Below are positions 53,051-64,000 of a stretch of 64,000 bases of DNA, one piece after another. How positions within the stretch are numbered: the stretch's first letter is position 1; every line of letters starts with the position of its first letter. This stretch comes from Impatiens glandulifera (taxonomy: Eukaryota > Streptophyta > Magnoliopsida > Ericales > Balsaminaceae). Below the pieces are notes generated by a model. The model did not search any database and had not been told where the DNA came from. It worked only from the letters and a program-made list of their open reading frames with translations. Made by a program: the position numbers and the translations under genes. The stretch lies in the NCBI RefSeq assembly GCF_907164915.1, contig NC_061862.1, positions 123,097,533-123,161,532 of the forward strand, in the 5' to 3' direction.

Positions 53051-53674
53051 ATGAAGACATCAACAATTTCCTTAATTCTCATCCTTCAAGTCATCTTCGC
53101 AGTTGCTTCTGCCGCTCCTAACGCTGTCCTCGACATAAATGGAAAGAAACTCCGGTCAGAAACCCAATATTACATCTTACCTGTTTTTTGTGGCATGGGA
53201 GGAGGCTTAACTTTGGGATTCACCGGCCGAGTGAACAACTCTGAAGTCGATTTCTGCCCACTCGACGTCGTCCAGAAAGGCAATGAACTCGAAACTGGGC
53301 TCCCGTTGACTTTCTCGCCGGTGAATCCAAAGAAAGACGTCATCCGTGAATCGACAGACCTTAATATCCAGTTCGAAGCTTCCACCATATGCATTCAATC
53401 GACGTTATGGAAACTGACAGGTCGGGATGAGGCGACCGGTCTTAACTTTGTGGGTACTGGCGGTGAAAAGGGGAATCCGGGGAAAGATACGGTGAGCAAC
53501 TGGTTTAAGATAGAGAAATATGATAACGACTACAAGTTGGTGTTCTGTCCGTCGGTATGCGATATTTGTAAGGTTATATGCATGGATGTCGGAATCTATG
53601 TGGATGAAAATCATATGAGGCGTTTAGTACTGAGTGAGAAGCCATTCAAGGTTATGTTTCGGAAAGTGGATTAA
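53051..53674 (+). CDS. Kunitz (soybean trypsin inhibitor-type) protease inhibitor / miraculin-like protein
   Basis: 207 codons, no intron, as usual for this family. Residues 1-21 are a hydrophobic signal peptide (cleavage after AVASA likely), so the protein is secreted or vacuolar. The mature start NAVLDINGKKLRSETQYYIL carries the Kunitz signature. Cys pairs: DFCPLD with TICIQS for the first loop, and the cluster LVFCPSVCDICKVIC for the second. One extra Cys lies near the start (VFCGMGGG) where the family usually has a non-Cys residue before GGG. The end FKVMFRKVD is typical. The reactive-loop residue cannot be assigned with certainty. Such proteins inhibit serine or other proteases in defence. 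It is the only intact host-type gene in the window. Confidence 0.93.
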   Translation: MKTSTISLILILQVIFAVASAAPNAVLDINGKKLRSETQYYILPVFCGMGGGLTLGFTGRVNNSEVDFCPLDVVQKGNELETGLPLTFSPVNPKKDVIRESTDLNIQFEASTICIQSTLWKLTGRDEATGLNFVGTGGEKGNPGKDTVSNWFKIEKYDNDYKLVFCPSVCDICKVICMDVGIYVDENHMRRLVLSEKPFKVMFRKVD

Positions 53675-53752
53675 TTAAAATGTTTAAAGCAAATCTTACT
53701 GTTACCAATTTCTTATACTTGTAATAATGTAACTTGATCTTTAATGTTCCTG

Positions 53753-53758
53753 AATAAA
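53753..53758 (+). terminator. Polyadenylation signal of the Kunitz gene
   Basis: AATAAA about 80 bp after the stop codon. Confidence 0.7.
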
Positions 53759-54039
53759 GATATCAAGTATTTGGTCAATATAGGATATCCAAGAACAAGT
53801 GTCCTTCCATGTTCTTATTTAAGAATAAAAGTATAGTTTATTATTATTATTATTATTTTTTAACTTAATATATTATATTATCAATTTACTTATAAATATT
53901 TTTTTTAAAATTTAAATTAAAATATATTAAAACTAAAAACTAAAATATTTAATTTATTAAAATAAACACTATTATTTAAAAAAATCATTAAATACTAATT
54001 TATACTAGGAAGATCCCTATGTGATGCACACGGATAAAA
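53759..54039. other. AT-rich intergenic DNA
   Basis: Long A/T runs, no feature except a GTGATGCAC hairpin-like motif near 54018-54035 just before the repeat. Confidence 0.5.
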
Positions 54040-54560
54040 ATATATTGTTACAACGTCCCGCATTCATCAAATTTGGTGTTGAATTTAAAATATAAAGTGT
54101 TATTAGCCTAATTGATTAAAGAATTGTACTTATTTTGTTAGGTTGCGAGTTCGAAACATACCTATAGTCTCAAATATTCATTTACTCTCACATATATATC
54201 AAAATTAACCACAGCTCTCCCGACAATTCGGACACTTTCAAAATTAAGCATCATTATATATATATATAGATTAGTTAGTTAAAAATGTCCAGCATTCATC
54301 AAATTTGGTGTTAATTTAAAATATAATGTGTTATTAGTCTAGTTGGTTAAAGAGTTGTACTTGTTTTGTTATGTTATAAGTTCGAAACATACATATAGCA
54401 ATTTTAATTTTATTTTTAATCGTTTTAAGTGTATGGGCGAGTCAACCCTAAATTCGATCCAAGTATATATTACTCTCATATATATATCCAAATTAATCAC
54501 AACTCTCGACCCGACAATTCGGACACTTTCAAAATTAAGCATCATTATATATATATATAA
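54040..54560. repeat. Second locus of the tRNA-like composite repeat
   Basis: Two copies of the module also seen at 18080-18760: catcaaatttggtgtt at 54067 and 54298; A-box-like tag(c/t)cta(a/g)ttg(a/g)ttaaag at about 54103 and 54335; B-box-like gagttcgaaac and aagttcgaaac near 54147 and 54379. The cggacacttt module lies at 54225 and 54520. Confidence 0.75.
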
Positions 54561-54614
54561 TCCGATCCAAGTATATATATATATATATATAAATATATAT
54601 ATAATCCGATCCAA

Positions 54615-54685
<71 letters not shown>
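54545..54685. repeat. (TA)n microsatellite
   Basis: TA runs with two short tccgatccaag interruptions, the longest at about 54615-54684. Confidence 0.95.
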
Positions 54686-54688
<3 letters not shown>

Positions 54689-55143
54689 TTAATAAAATTG
54701 AATTATGTTTTACTATATTTTTATTCATATTATTCATAACACACTTTGTTCTTTTTCTTTTTTTATTCTTAGAGGATTGGGTATACCTAATCAAGTTCTT
54801 ACAACTAATTTACGTTATAAATTAAAAATTAATTATTTAATATTATTTTATTTACTTTTTATTTAATATATCAAATTATATTTATTTAATTATATAATAA
54901 GTTTATTAATTAATATAATGATATATAATGTTGATGTAATTTTTTTTAGAGAAAATAATGTTATATTTTGTAAGAACTTCAATTAAAATGTCAAATTTAT
55001 TTATATATTTAAAATATTCTATTTATACAAAAAAAAAATTGAAAAAATATTATATATTTATTCAATCAAAATAAATTCATAAAGTGTAAAACAATAAATT
55101 GCTTTCGCATTCTATGTCTAATCAATGTGTTTTTTAATATAGC
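54686..55143. other. AT-rich intergenic DNA
   Basis: Nothing recognised. Confidence 0.5.
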
Positions 55144-56388
55144 TTTTTTTTTTAAAATGGCTTATTGCCATTTTATTAAAAACCCCAAAAGAGGGAAAAT
55201 GAGTTTCAAAAAACAAAGTTAGATAGACCCTAGCTTTGTTGGAAAAAAAACAAATGAGTTTCAAACAATTGAATTACAGAACAAATAGAACAACAAACAT
55301 TTGCTTTACAAACAAATCATCAAACAAGAATTATTTGAACCTTCCTTTCCTTGTAATGATTTTATAGGGGATATTCCATCTTTGACTGAGCTTCCAATTA
55401 TCTTCATTAATCGGAATTCCCCTCCATGTATGTATGAGAGCGTTTCCATCAGAAACAATATAATCTCAAACTTTTCCTTCTGTTCTCTTATTCGTTCTAT
55501 AAATTCATGTATTTCTTTCTCTCCAAGTTTTGTAGACTAGGGCTCCAAAGAAACATTTGAAAACATTCGCGTAAAAGCTATATTCCTTACCCTTTTTCTT
55601 TACAAGCTCTATGATTTCGTTCCATGTACTTGAAAATTTAGTGATATTAATGTTCTGAGAAAAATTGATCCACAACTTGGATACAAATACACACTCCCTA
55701 AACAAGTGATCAATGTTTTCCTCTTTTTCTGTGCAGATTGGGCAATTAACATCTGGAATATTCATATACTTCTTAATTTTGTCTCTTGTCGCCAATCTTT
55801 TCCCGAATGTTAGTCAAAGAATGAATTGGTTTCGAGGTATAACCTTTGAAGACCAGACTACTTTGTGTCAATCTACCACCACCTCCTTTTTTCTAATGAT
55901 CTCCCATGCTTTTCCTGCCACAAACTTTCCATTTATAACAGTATCCCAGTTCTTTATATCAATGTTTCCATTGAATTGTATATTGTTAATTAGATTCAAA
56001 ATTCTGACTCCTTCTAGAATACTCCTAAGAATAGAGTTGCATTTTCCTTTTTGAATATCTCTAATTGAGTACAAGATATATTTTCTTCTAATTATGACTT
56101 TAATAGATTGGAATTCCTCCCGAAGAATTATGGGATTATTCTCTAACCATGGATCGTGCCAGAATAATATTCTATTTTCATTCCCGATTCTAAATTTCAT
56201 CATCTGATATGCCTCTCCTCTAGTTCTTAGGATTTTCTTCAAGGACCATGCCATTTCATTTTTAATTTGGCATGTCCATATGCTAACTTCTCCTTTCATG
56301 AATCTCGTATGAACTCATTTGACCCATAATGAATCTGTCTTCATCTATAGGGCCCATACATGTCTGATTGTGAGCGCTCGATTCTATA
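55144..56388 (-). pseudogene. 5'-truncated LINE, ORF2 C-terminal part
   Basis: A poly-T run at 55144-55153 is the poly-A tail of a minus-strand LINE. Frames at 55868-56299 (SIWTCQIKNEMAWSLKKILR, NRILFWHDPWLENNPII) and 55505-55795 (CPICTEKEENIDHLFREC, the zf-RVT motif; FKCFFGALVYKTWRER) match the end of ORF2 of the LINE at 40286-43885, at moderate identity. Homology extends through a RHVWAL block to about 56388, where it changes abruptly to Copia sequence. No target duplication was found. Confidence 0.88.
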
Positions 56389-58945
56389 TGACACAATAAA
56401 AGCAACGACTAAAACTCCTTACGAGCTTTGGTCAGGGCGAAAACCCAGTCTAAAACATTTTCATGTTTGGAGATTTTCAGTAGAGGCAAATCCTTATAAG
56501 CCTCATATAGATAAATTGGACCCCAAAACAGTTAGTAGTTACTTTATTGGCTATTCTGAAAGATCAAGGGGCTATAAATTTTATGATCCCAACTTAAAGT
56601 CAATTTTTGAGACAGGAACAGCTGTATTCTTTGAGAATGTTGAGTTTGGGGTGAAGAATCAAATAAAGGATTTTGTCTTTGAGAAAGAGTCAACTTCTAA
56701 TTTGGTTAACAAGGAGTTGACTCATATTCCGATTTGTATGGACAATGATCAAGATTCTCATCTGATCATTGATAATATTGGAATAATTCCAGAAAATCAA
56801 GACGATATTGATCTCCCAGAGGTATAAACTCAACAACCTCAAGAAGAAAATATTATTGAAGAACAAGTGCCATTACGGCGATCCACAAGAGTAAGTAGAA
56901 GTACTATGTCGGATGAATATGTATTTCTTCAAGAACATGAGGATAAGCTTGGCATTATAAAAGATGATCCAATAAATTTTCATCAAGCCATAGATAGTTC
57001 TAATTCAGCAAAGTGGATTCAATGAATAAAGAGTATAAATCTATGCAAGACAATAAAGTTTGGGAACTTATCCCATTGCTAGAAGGGGTGAAACCTGTTG
57101 ATTGTAAATGGATTTGTAAAACCAAACGGGATTCTAAAGGTAATGTGGAAAAGTATAAAGCATGTCTTGTGGCTAAAGGTTTTAATCAAAAATACGAGAT
57201 TGATTATAAGTTGACTTTTTCTTTGGTTTCAACTAAAGACTCTTTTAGAATAATCATGGCGCTCGTTGCACATTTTGATATGGAGCTACATCAGATGGAT
57301 GTAAAGACATCATTTTTTAATGGAAAATTTGATGAAATGATTTATATGGTGGAACCAGAAAACTTTGTGTTAGGAGATTCAAGGAATATGGTTTGCAAAT
57401 TAAAGAAATCCATTTATGGGCTCAAACAAGCGTATCGTCAGTGGTACCATACATTTCATGAGGTAATTCTCACATTTGGTTTTGGAGGGAATTAAATTGA
57501 TGATTGTATGTATCACAAATTCAGTGGGAGTAAACATATACATATAATTTTATATGTTGATGACATTTTGCTTGCCTCAAATGATATAGGCTTATTGCAC
57601 CAAACTAAGACTTTTCTATTGAGAAATTTCGAGATGAAAGATCTTGGTGAGGCCTCATTTGTATTAGGGATCCAAATACATCGAGATCGTTCTTGAGGAA
57701 TTCTTGGATTGTCATAGATGAGCTATATCGATAAAGTACTTAAAAGATATGGCATACAAGATTGTAAATTAAGAAATACCTCGGTCGCTAAGGGAGACAA
57801 ATTTAGTCTTCAACAATGCCCTAAAAGAAATTTGGAAATTCAAGAAATGCAAAAGATTCCATATGCTTCGGTAGTTGGAGGTCTAATGTATGCTAAGTTT
57901 GTACGCGTCCAGATATTGCATACATAGTTGGCGTATTAGGAAGATATTTGAGCAACCCAGGTTTGGATCACTGGGAGGCAGCTAAAAGGGTTATGAGATA
58001 TCTAAAGAGAACTAGAAGTTACATGCTCACATATCGGAGGTCGGATAATCTTAGATAATTGGGTATTCTGACTCTGATTTTGCGAGATGCCAAGATAGTT
58101 TAAGATCCACTTCGGGCTATATATTCTTGTTGGCTGGTGGAGCGATCTCTTGGAAGAGTTCCAAACAAGGACTTACAGCTTCCTCCACCATGACAACAGA
58201 GTTTGTAGCATGTTATGAGACATCCAATCAAGCAATATGGCTAAAGAATTTTGTCACTGAGCTGCATATTTTGAAAGGGATAGAAAGACACCTTAGGTTA
58301 TTTTGTGACAATAATTCATTTGTGTTATATTCGAATAACAATAGGAGCTTGACTAAGTCAAAACATATCGATATAAAGTTCCTAGTTGTGAAAGAAAGGG
58401 TACAAAGTGGTCAAATTTCTATAGAACACTTTGGTACAAACTCCATGATAGCTGATCCCTTGACAAAGGGTCTGCCGTGTAATGTCTTTCATGAACACAC
58501 TACTAACCTGAGTGTTTTAGAGATGGATGATCTCTAGGTTAAGTGGGAGTTTGTAAATTCAGTTGTCTTTCAGTTTGTTTTATGGATATTTATGTAATTC
58601 AGTTTCTGATCAGATAAAGTATTGTACGGTTTATTGCATTTTGTACAATAAAGTTAAAGTTTGATCTCACTGAAGTTAAGGTAGAACCAGTTGAAAATTA
58701 ACATGAATAGATCACCTTACATGTAATTTTTCATGCCACAAATTCATGATTAATCTATGTCATTTAGTCATATTGATATTTGTGACCATTGAAGGTTTAG
58801 TTGTGATTGATACAACGAAGACCGCCTTGATCCTTGTTAATATGATTAATGGATGAGATTGTTAATGTTCTCGAAATTGATGACAATACTGTGCACAATA
58901 AGGATATATTATTCTTTTTTTAAATATATATGTCTAGTGGGAGAT
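56389..58945 (+). pseudogene. Copia copy F1, 5'-truncated pol with stops
   Basis: Starts inside the integrase C-terminal part (KATTKTPYELWSGRKPSLKH), then RT (CKWICKTKRDSKGNVEKYKA, LHQMDVKTSFFNG, LYVDDILLASND), RNase H (MLAGGAISWKSSKQGLTASS, CDNNSF) and a noncoding tail ending in a polypurine-like agtgggagat before the LTR. It is near-identical to F2 (61600-64000) and shares its stops and a frameshift. A TAA at about 56825 is unique to F1. Non-functional. Confidence 0.9.
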
Positions 58946-59236
58946 TGTTAGAATTTAAAGGGACATTTATATATTTAAATGAATATATATGGTCATTGAT
59001 TATAATAAGTCAATATTATGTGATCTAAGGATGTTTGGGATTTGACTTAAGGATGTTATTGTTATGAATATTAAATTGTGGATACATTGCGGTATTTCTA
59101 ATTTGATGAGGGGCCAAATTAGAAATTAGCGTAATGAGGCAGTTATGACGGTTATGGTCCCCAAAAGGCAGAAAAAATTATAAAAGGGAGGATGGTTGAT
59201 AAAAAATAAGAACGAACTTATTTTTATCACACGCTC
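58946..59236 (+). repeat. LTR between copies F1 and F2 (right edge uncertain)
   Basis: TGTTAGAATTTAAAGGG follows the polypurine-like tract. A TATA box, TATAAAAG, is at about 59179-59186. The LTR seems shared by the two copies, as in a tandem made by LTR recombination. Its end is obscured by the next feature. Confidence 0.65.
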
Positions 59237-59440
59237 TGATAGAATCGACTTTATCGATAGAGACGGAGGTCTGGCTATCGATGAAGGCTTATGAAAAACG
59301 GTTTGAAAGAAATTTTGTTAAGGATTTAATTCGCTTTCTATTCTACGCAAACCCTTGTAAACACTTGAAGCATAATCAAGGCGGAATTGTTTACTTATGT
59401 TTGAAGCTCAAAATGAAAGAATGAGAAGATGACAGAAACA
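59237..59440 (-). repeat. LTR fragment of the element-B family, reversed
   Basis: The reverse complement matches the last ~200 bp of B's LTR (gatgaaggcttatgaaaaacgg, acgcaaacccttgtaa, gaatgagaagatgacag). It begins TGATAG, the exact LTR terminus, and loses similarity after gatgacagaaa. Confidence 0.85.
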
Positions 59441-59692
59441 TTCCAAATAAGCACATAACAATTATAAAGATTTTTTACATGAGAATATCAAATCATTCCA
59501 AAGAAATGTTTGTTATTTGTCATGCATTATTGTTAGTGTTTGATTATTGCAACAAAATATCACTAGCAGTTAAATTTCATTTTCCAAAGACATGAATTTA
59601 ATAGTGCACTAAATATTTTGGATGTGATTTGCTGATTATTTTAAATTTGATTGAAAATTAAAGAATTAAGCATGTTAGTTATAGTTTAAATT
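59441..59692. other. Leader before gag of F2
   Basis: AT-rich and noncoding. No met-tRNA-type primer site could be found here, so the 5' end of F2 seems damaged. Confidence 0.5.
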
Positions 59693-60307
59693 ATGTTTTC
59701 AGCTAATGTTGCAAATATTAATGCCAACATAAGTTCATTTCCAGTCCTTAATGGCTCTAATTTTAAGGATTGGAAGGAGAACATTCAGATTGTTCTCGGT
59801 TGAATGGACATGGACCTTGCGATATGGACAGAGCAACCCACTACTCCTACGGTTATTAGCTCTCCTGAAGAGAAGGCTAAATTTGAGAAATTGGAACGCT
59901 CTAATCGCATGAGTCTTATGATCATAAAGCGTGCAATTCCGGAGGTGTTCAGGGGTGCTGTGTCTGAAGACACCACCAATGCTAATGATTACCTTGCAGA
60001 AATTGAAAAGCGCTTTGTTAAAAGCGATAAGGATGACACAAGCACTATTTTTAAGAGCTTTATTTCAATGAAGTATAAGGGAAATGGTAATATAATGGAG
60101 TACATCATAGAGATGTCTAATCTTGCATCAAAACTTAAGGCACTAAAGCTTGATTTGCATGAGGATTTACTTGTGCATCTCATTCTAATTTCTCTTCTGG
60201 TTCAATTCAACCACTTTAAGGTCAGTTTTAACTGTCAGAGAGAAACGTGGAACTTGAATGAACTAATTTCTCATTGTGTTCAAGAGGAAGAGAGATTAAA
60301 GCAATAA
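59693..60307 (+). pseudogene. gag: Copia gag of F2, early in-frame stop
   Basis: ATG 59693 gives a short start with ISSFPVLNGSNFKDWKENIQ, TGA at 59801-59803, then an open frame of 167 codons in the same phase (SNRMSLMIIKRAIPEVFRGA, MSNLASKLKALKLDLHEDLL, LNELISHCVQEEERLKQ). This is the UBN2-type gag of a common plant Copia group, distinct from A, B and C. Confidence 0.88.
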
Positions 60308-63300
60308 AGGACAGAATGTTCTCATCTGGAAAGCACCTCTAGGGATAAGGGCAAGAAAAGGAAGAATGTTGATGTTGCTCAGGGTCCAAATGCAAAGAAA
60401 AAGGTTAACAATGATTGTTTCCTTGCAATAAGGCTGGACATCTAAAGAAGGATTGTACTATATATCGTGCATGGCGCAAAAAGAAAGGTACATTTCTTAA
60501 TCTGGTTTGTTTTGAAGTTAATTTAGCATCAGTACCTGTAAATACTTGGTGGTTAGACTCTGATGCTACTACTAACATCAGTATTTCAGTACAGGGTTGC
60601 CTGAGCTACCGAAAGCCAAGTGATGCTGAAAGACGTATCTTTGTGGGCGATGGAAAATCAGTAGAAGTTGAAGCAATTGGACACTTTAGATTATTGCTTA
60701 GTTTTGGTTTCTATTTGGATTTAAATGATACATTTATTGTACATTCGTTTAAACGAAATTTGGTTTCTATTCGTTATTTGGACAAACATGGTTATTCTAG
60801 TTTGTTTAGAAATGGTCAATTTAAATTATCTATTGGTACTTCGGATGTTGGAACCGGTTCATTTATGCATTATGACAATCTGTATTTACTTGATACAATT
60901 GCTTTATATAATGAAACCCTGAATGTGGAATCAAGAGGTACTAAACGAAAGCTAAATAATAATAATTCAGGTACATTATGGCACAAACGCTTAGGTCACA
61001 TCTCTAGAAATAGAGTTGAACGTCTTGTGTCAGATGGGATTCTAAATTCCATTGATTTTTCGGACTTTAATGTATGTATTGAATGTATTAAAGGAAAACA
61101 AACCAAAGATAGAAAATTGAATGCATATAGAGCTATAAGAATACTTAAGTTGATACATACGGATGTTTGTGGGCCGTTTCCGACTCCGTCTTGGAATGGT
61201 CAGCGATATTTCGTATCATTCATAGACGATTTCTCTAGATATGCATACATTTTTTCTTATTCAAGAAAATGTTCAAACATTGGATGTGTTCAAGTCATTT
61301 AAGGTTGAAGTTGAAAATAAACTCAACAAAAAGATAAAGAAAGTTAAATCCGATCGTGGTGGTGAATACTACGGTTGGTATGACGGTTCAAGTGAGCAAC
61401 GTCCAGGGTCTTTCGCTAAATACCTAGAGGAGTGTGGTATCGTTCCTCAGTACACCATGTCAGGATCTCCAAGCATGAATGGTGTAGTAGAATGACGAAA
61501 CCATACTTTACAGGATATGGTGAGTAGTATGGTTAGCCATTCATCCTTACCAAAGTCACTCTGAGGTGAAGCACCAAAGACTGCAGCATACATTTTGAAT
61601 AGAGTGTCAATAAAAGCAACGACTAAAACCCCTTATGAGCTTTGGTTAGGGCAAAAACACAGTCTAAAACATTTTCATGTTTGGGGATTTTCAGTAGAAG
61701 CAAAACCTTATAAGCCTCATATAGATAAATTGGACCCCAAAACAGTTAGTGGTTACTTTATTGGCTATTCTGAACGATCAAGGGGCTATAAATTTTATGA
61801 TCCCAACTTAAAGTCAATTTTTGAGACAGGAACAACTGTATTCTTTGAGGATGTTGAGTTTGGGGTGAAGAATCAAATAAAGGATTTTGTCTTTGAGAAA
61901 GAGTCAACTTCTAATTTGGTTAATAAGGAGTTGACTCATATTCCGATTTGTATGGACAATGATCAAGATTCTCATCTGATCATTGATAGTATTGGAATAA
62001 TTCCAGAAAATCAAGACGATATTGATCTCCTAGAGGTACAAACTCAACAATCTCAAGAAGAAAATATTATTGAGGAACAAGTGCCATTACGGCGATCCAC
62101 AAGAGTAAGGAGAAGTACTATGTCGGATGAATATGTATTTCTTCAAGAACATGAGGATAATCTTGGCATTATAAAAGATGATTCAATAAACTTTCATCAA
62201 GCCATAGATAGTTCTAATTCAGCAAAGTGGATTCAATGAATAAAGAGTATAAATCTATGCAAGACAATAAAGTTTGGGAACTTGTCCCATTACTAGAAGG
62301 GGTGAAACCTGTTGATTGTAAATGGATTTTTAAAACCAAACGGGATTCTAAAGGTAATGTGGAAAAGTATAAAGCATGTCTTGTGGCTAAAGGTTTTAAT
62401 CATAAATACGGGATTGATTATAAATAGACTTTTTCTTTGGTTTCAACTAAAGACTCTTTTAGAACAATTATGGCACTCGTTGCACATTTTGATATGGAGC
62501 TACATCAGATAGATGTAAAGACATCATTTTTAAATGGAAAGATTGATGAAATAATTTATATGGTGGAACCAAAAAACTTTGTGTTAGAAGATTCAAGGAA
62601 TATGGTTTGCAAATTAAAGAAATCCATCTATGGGATCAAACAAGCGTATCGTCAGTGGTACCATACATTTCATGAGGTAATTCTCTCATTTGGTTTTGGA
62701 GGGAATTAAATTGATGATTGTATGTTTCACAAATTCAGTGGGAGTAAACATATACATATAATTGTATATGTTGATGACATTTTGCTTGCCTCAAATGATA
62801 TAGGCTTATTGCACCAAACTAAGACTTTTCTATTGAGAAATTTCGAGATGAAATATCTTGTTGATGCCTCATTTGTTTTAGGGATCCAAATACATCGAGA
62901 TCGTTCTCGAGTAATTCTTGGATTGTCATAGATGAGCTATATCAACAAAGTACTTAAAAGATATGGCATACAAGATTGTAAATTAGAAAATACCTCGGTC
63001 GCTAAGGGAGACAAATTTAGTCTTCAACAATGCCCTAAAAGAAATTTGGAAATTCAAGAAATGCAAAAGATTCCATATGCTTCGGTAGTTGGAAGTCTAA
63101 TGTATGTTAAGTTTGTATGCGTCCAGATATTGCGTACATAGTTGGCGTATTAGGAAGATATTTGAGCAACCCAGGTTTGGATCACTAGGAGGCAGCTAAA
63201 AGGGTTATGAGATATCTAAATAGAACTAGAAGTTACATGCTCACATATCGGAGGTCGAATAATCTTAGATCATTGGGTATTCTGACTCTGATTTTGCGGG

Positions 63301-63751
63301 ATGCCAAGATAGTTTAAGATCCACTTCGGGCTATGTATTCTTGTTGGCTGGTGGAGCGATCTCTTGGAAGAGTTCCAAAAAAGGACTTACAGCTTCCTCC
63401 ACCATGACAATAGAGTTTGTAGCATGTTATGAGACATCCAATCAAGCAATATGGCTAAAGAATTTTGTCACTGAGCTGCATATTTTGAAAGGGATAGAAA
63501 GACACCTTAGGTTATTTTGTGACAATAATTCAGTTGTGTTATATTCGAATAACAATAGGAGCTTGACTAAGTCAAAACATATCGATATAAAGTTCCTCGT
63601 TGTGAAAGAAAGGGTACAAAGTGGTCAAATTTCTATAGAACACTTTGGTACAAACTCCATGATAGCTGATCCCTTGACAAAGGGTCTGCCGTGTAATGTC
63701 TTTCATGAACACACTACTAACCTGAGTGTTTTAGAGATGGATGATCTCTAG
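60308..63751 (+). pseudogene. pol: Copia pol of F2, many stops and shifts
   Basis: Zinc knuckle CNKAGHLKKDC near 60424-60456; protease WWLDSDATTN near 60549 with DSG changed to DSD; gag-pre-integrase WHKRLGHISRNRVERL with a CIECIKGKQTKDRK zinc end; integrase D (HTDVCGPF), DRGGEYYG and later parts in another frame; RT (LHQIDVKTSFLNG, VYVDDILLASND); RNase H (MLAGGAISWKSSKKGLTASS, CDNNSVVLYSNN). Frame breaks near 61300, 61495, 62230, 62427, 62709, 62931 and 63140. It matches F1 closely from 61600 on. Confidence 0.92.
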
Positions 63752-64000
63752 GTTAAGTGGGAGTTTGTAAATTCAGTTGTCTTTTAGTTTGTTTTATGGA
63801 TATTTATGTAATTCAGTTTCTGATCAGATAAAGTATTGTACGGTTTATTGCATTTTGCACAATAAAGTTAAAGTTTGATCTCACTGAAGTTAAGGTAGGA
63901 CCAGTTGAAAATTAACATGAATATATCACCTTGCATGTAATTTTTCATGCCACAAATTCATGATTAATCTATGTCATTTAGTCATATTGATATTTGTGAC
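63752..64000 (+). other. 3' noncoding tail of F2, runs off the window
   Basis: Nearly identical to 58538-58790 in F1. The polypurine tract and 3' LTR should follow just outside. Confidence 0.85.

Noticed and set aside
54343..54825. Open frames of 140-160 codons made of Ile-Tyr repeats
   Set aside because: Produced by the (TA)n microsatellite.

Overview
This is plant nuclear DNA, almost certainly eudicot. It is dense in LTR retrotransposons (Copia and chromodomain Gypsy), L1-type LINEs, a CACTA transposon, a DUF1985-Ulp1 (MULE-type) gene and AT-rich intergenic DNA with spliceosomal-type introns. Only one convincing ordinary host gene is present: an intronless Kunitz-type protease inhibitor at 53051-53674. 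No rRNA, tRNA, CRISPR or bacterial feature is present. The extra ORF ('aORF') carried by three of the Copia elements recalls proteins I remember from Lamiales genome annotations, so an asterid is my guess, but the species cannot be fixed from the sequence.

Layout. 1-8326: Copia element A, minus strand (LTR 7042-8326, gag, pol, aORF, then the start of a second aORF at the window edge). It sits inside the 5' LTR of element B. 8327-17000: element B, plus strand, a gag + aORF element with no pol. 17001-18770: AT-rich DNA with tandem repeats and a tRNA-like repeat. 18770-21010: decayed Copia D, minus strand. 21000-30456: a decayed DUF1985-Ulp1 gene, minus strand, with three inverted arrays of one ~21-bp word in its noncoding parts. 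It is split by a 4.7-kb CACTA element (22867-27553) that carries exon-intron pieces of an MLO gene and a SEL1/HCP-like gene. 30457-46540: Copia C, plus strand, 5'-truncated, its aORF split by a LINE (34569-44095) with a perfect 17-bp target duplication. 46686-52274: chromodomain Gypsy with both LTRs. 52275-54700: Kunitz gene and repeats. 55144-56388: 5'-truncated LINE, minus strand. 56389-64000: two head-to-tail copies of one defective Copia element.

How the parts relate. A, B and C are one Copia lineage. Their gag proteins, the overlap of gag with a +1-frame pol, the met-tRNA primer site (A, B) and the aORF are all homologous. Each carries its own short palindromic word, repeated in the U3 of its LTR and in the spacer before its aORF: AACCGG(TT) in A, TTAGAC...GTCTAA in B, (T)CAGCTGA in C. 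Two aORF copies have a TATA box close upstream and two have a G-box. The DUF1985-Ulp1 element likewise combines a transposon-encoded protein with element-specific word arrays. My main hypothesis is that aORF proteins are element-specific DNA-binding or anti-silencing factors that evolve with their own motif arrays, by analogy with VANC proteins of Arabidopsis VANDAL transposons. The arrays, shared words and homologies are seen directly; the function is inference.
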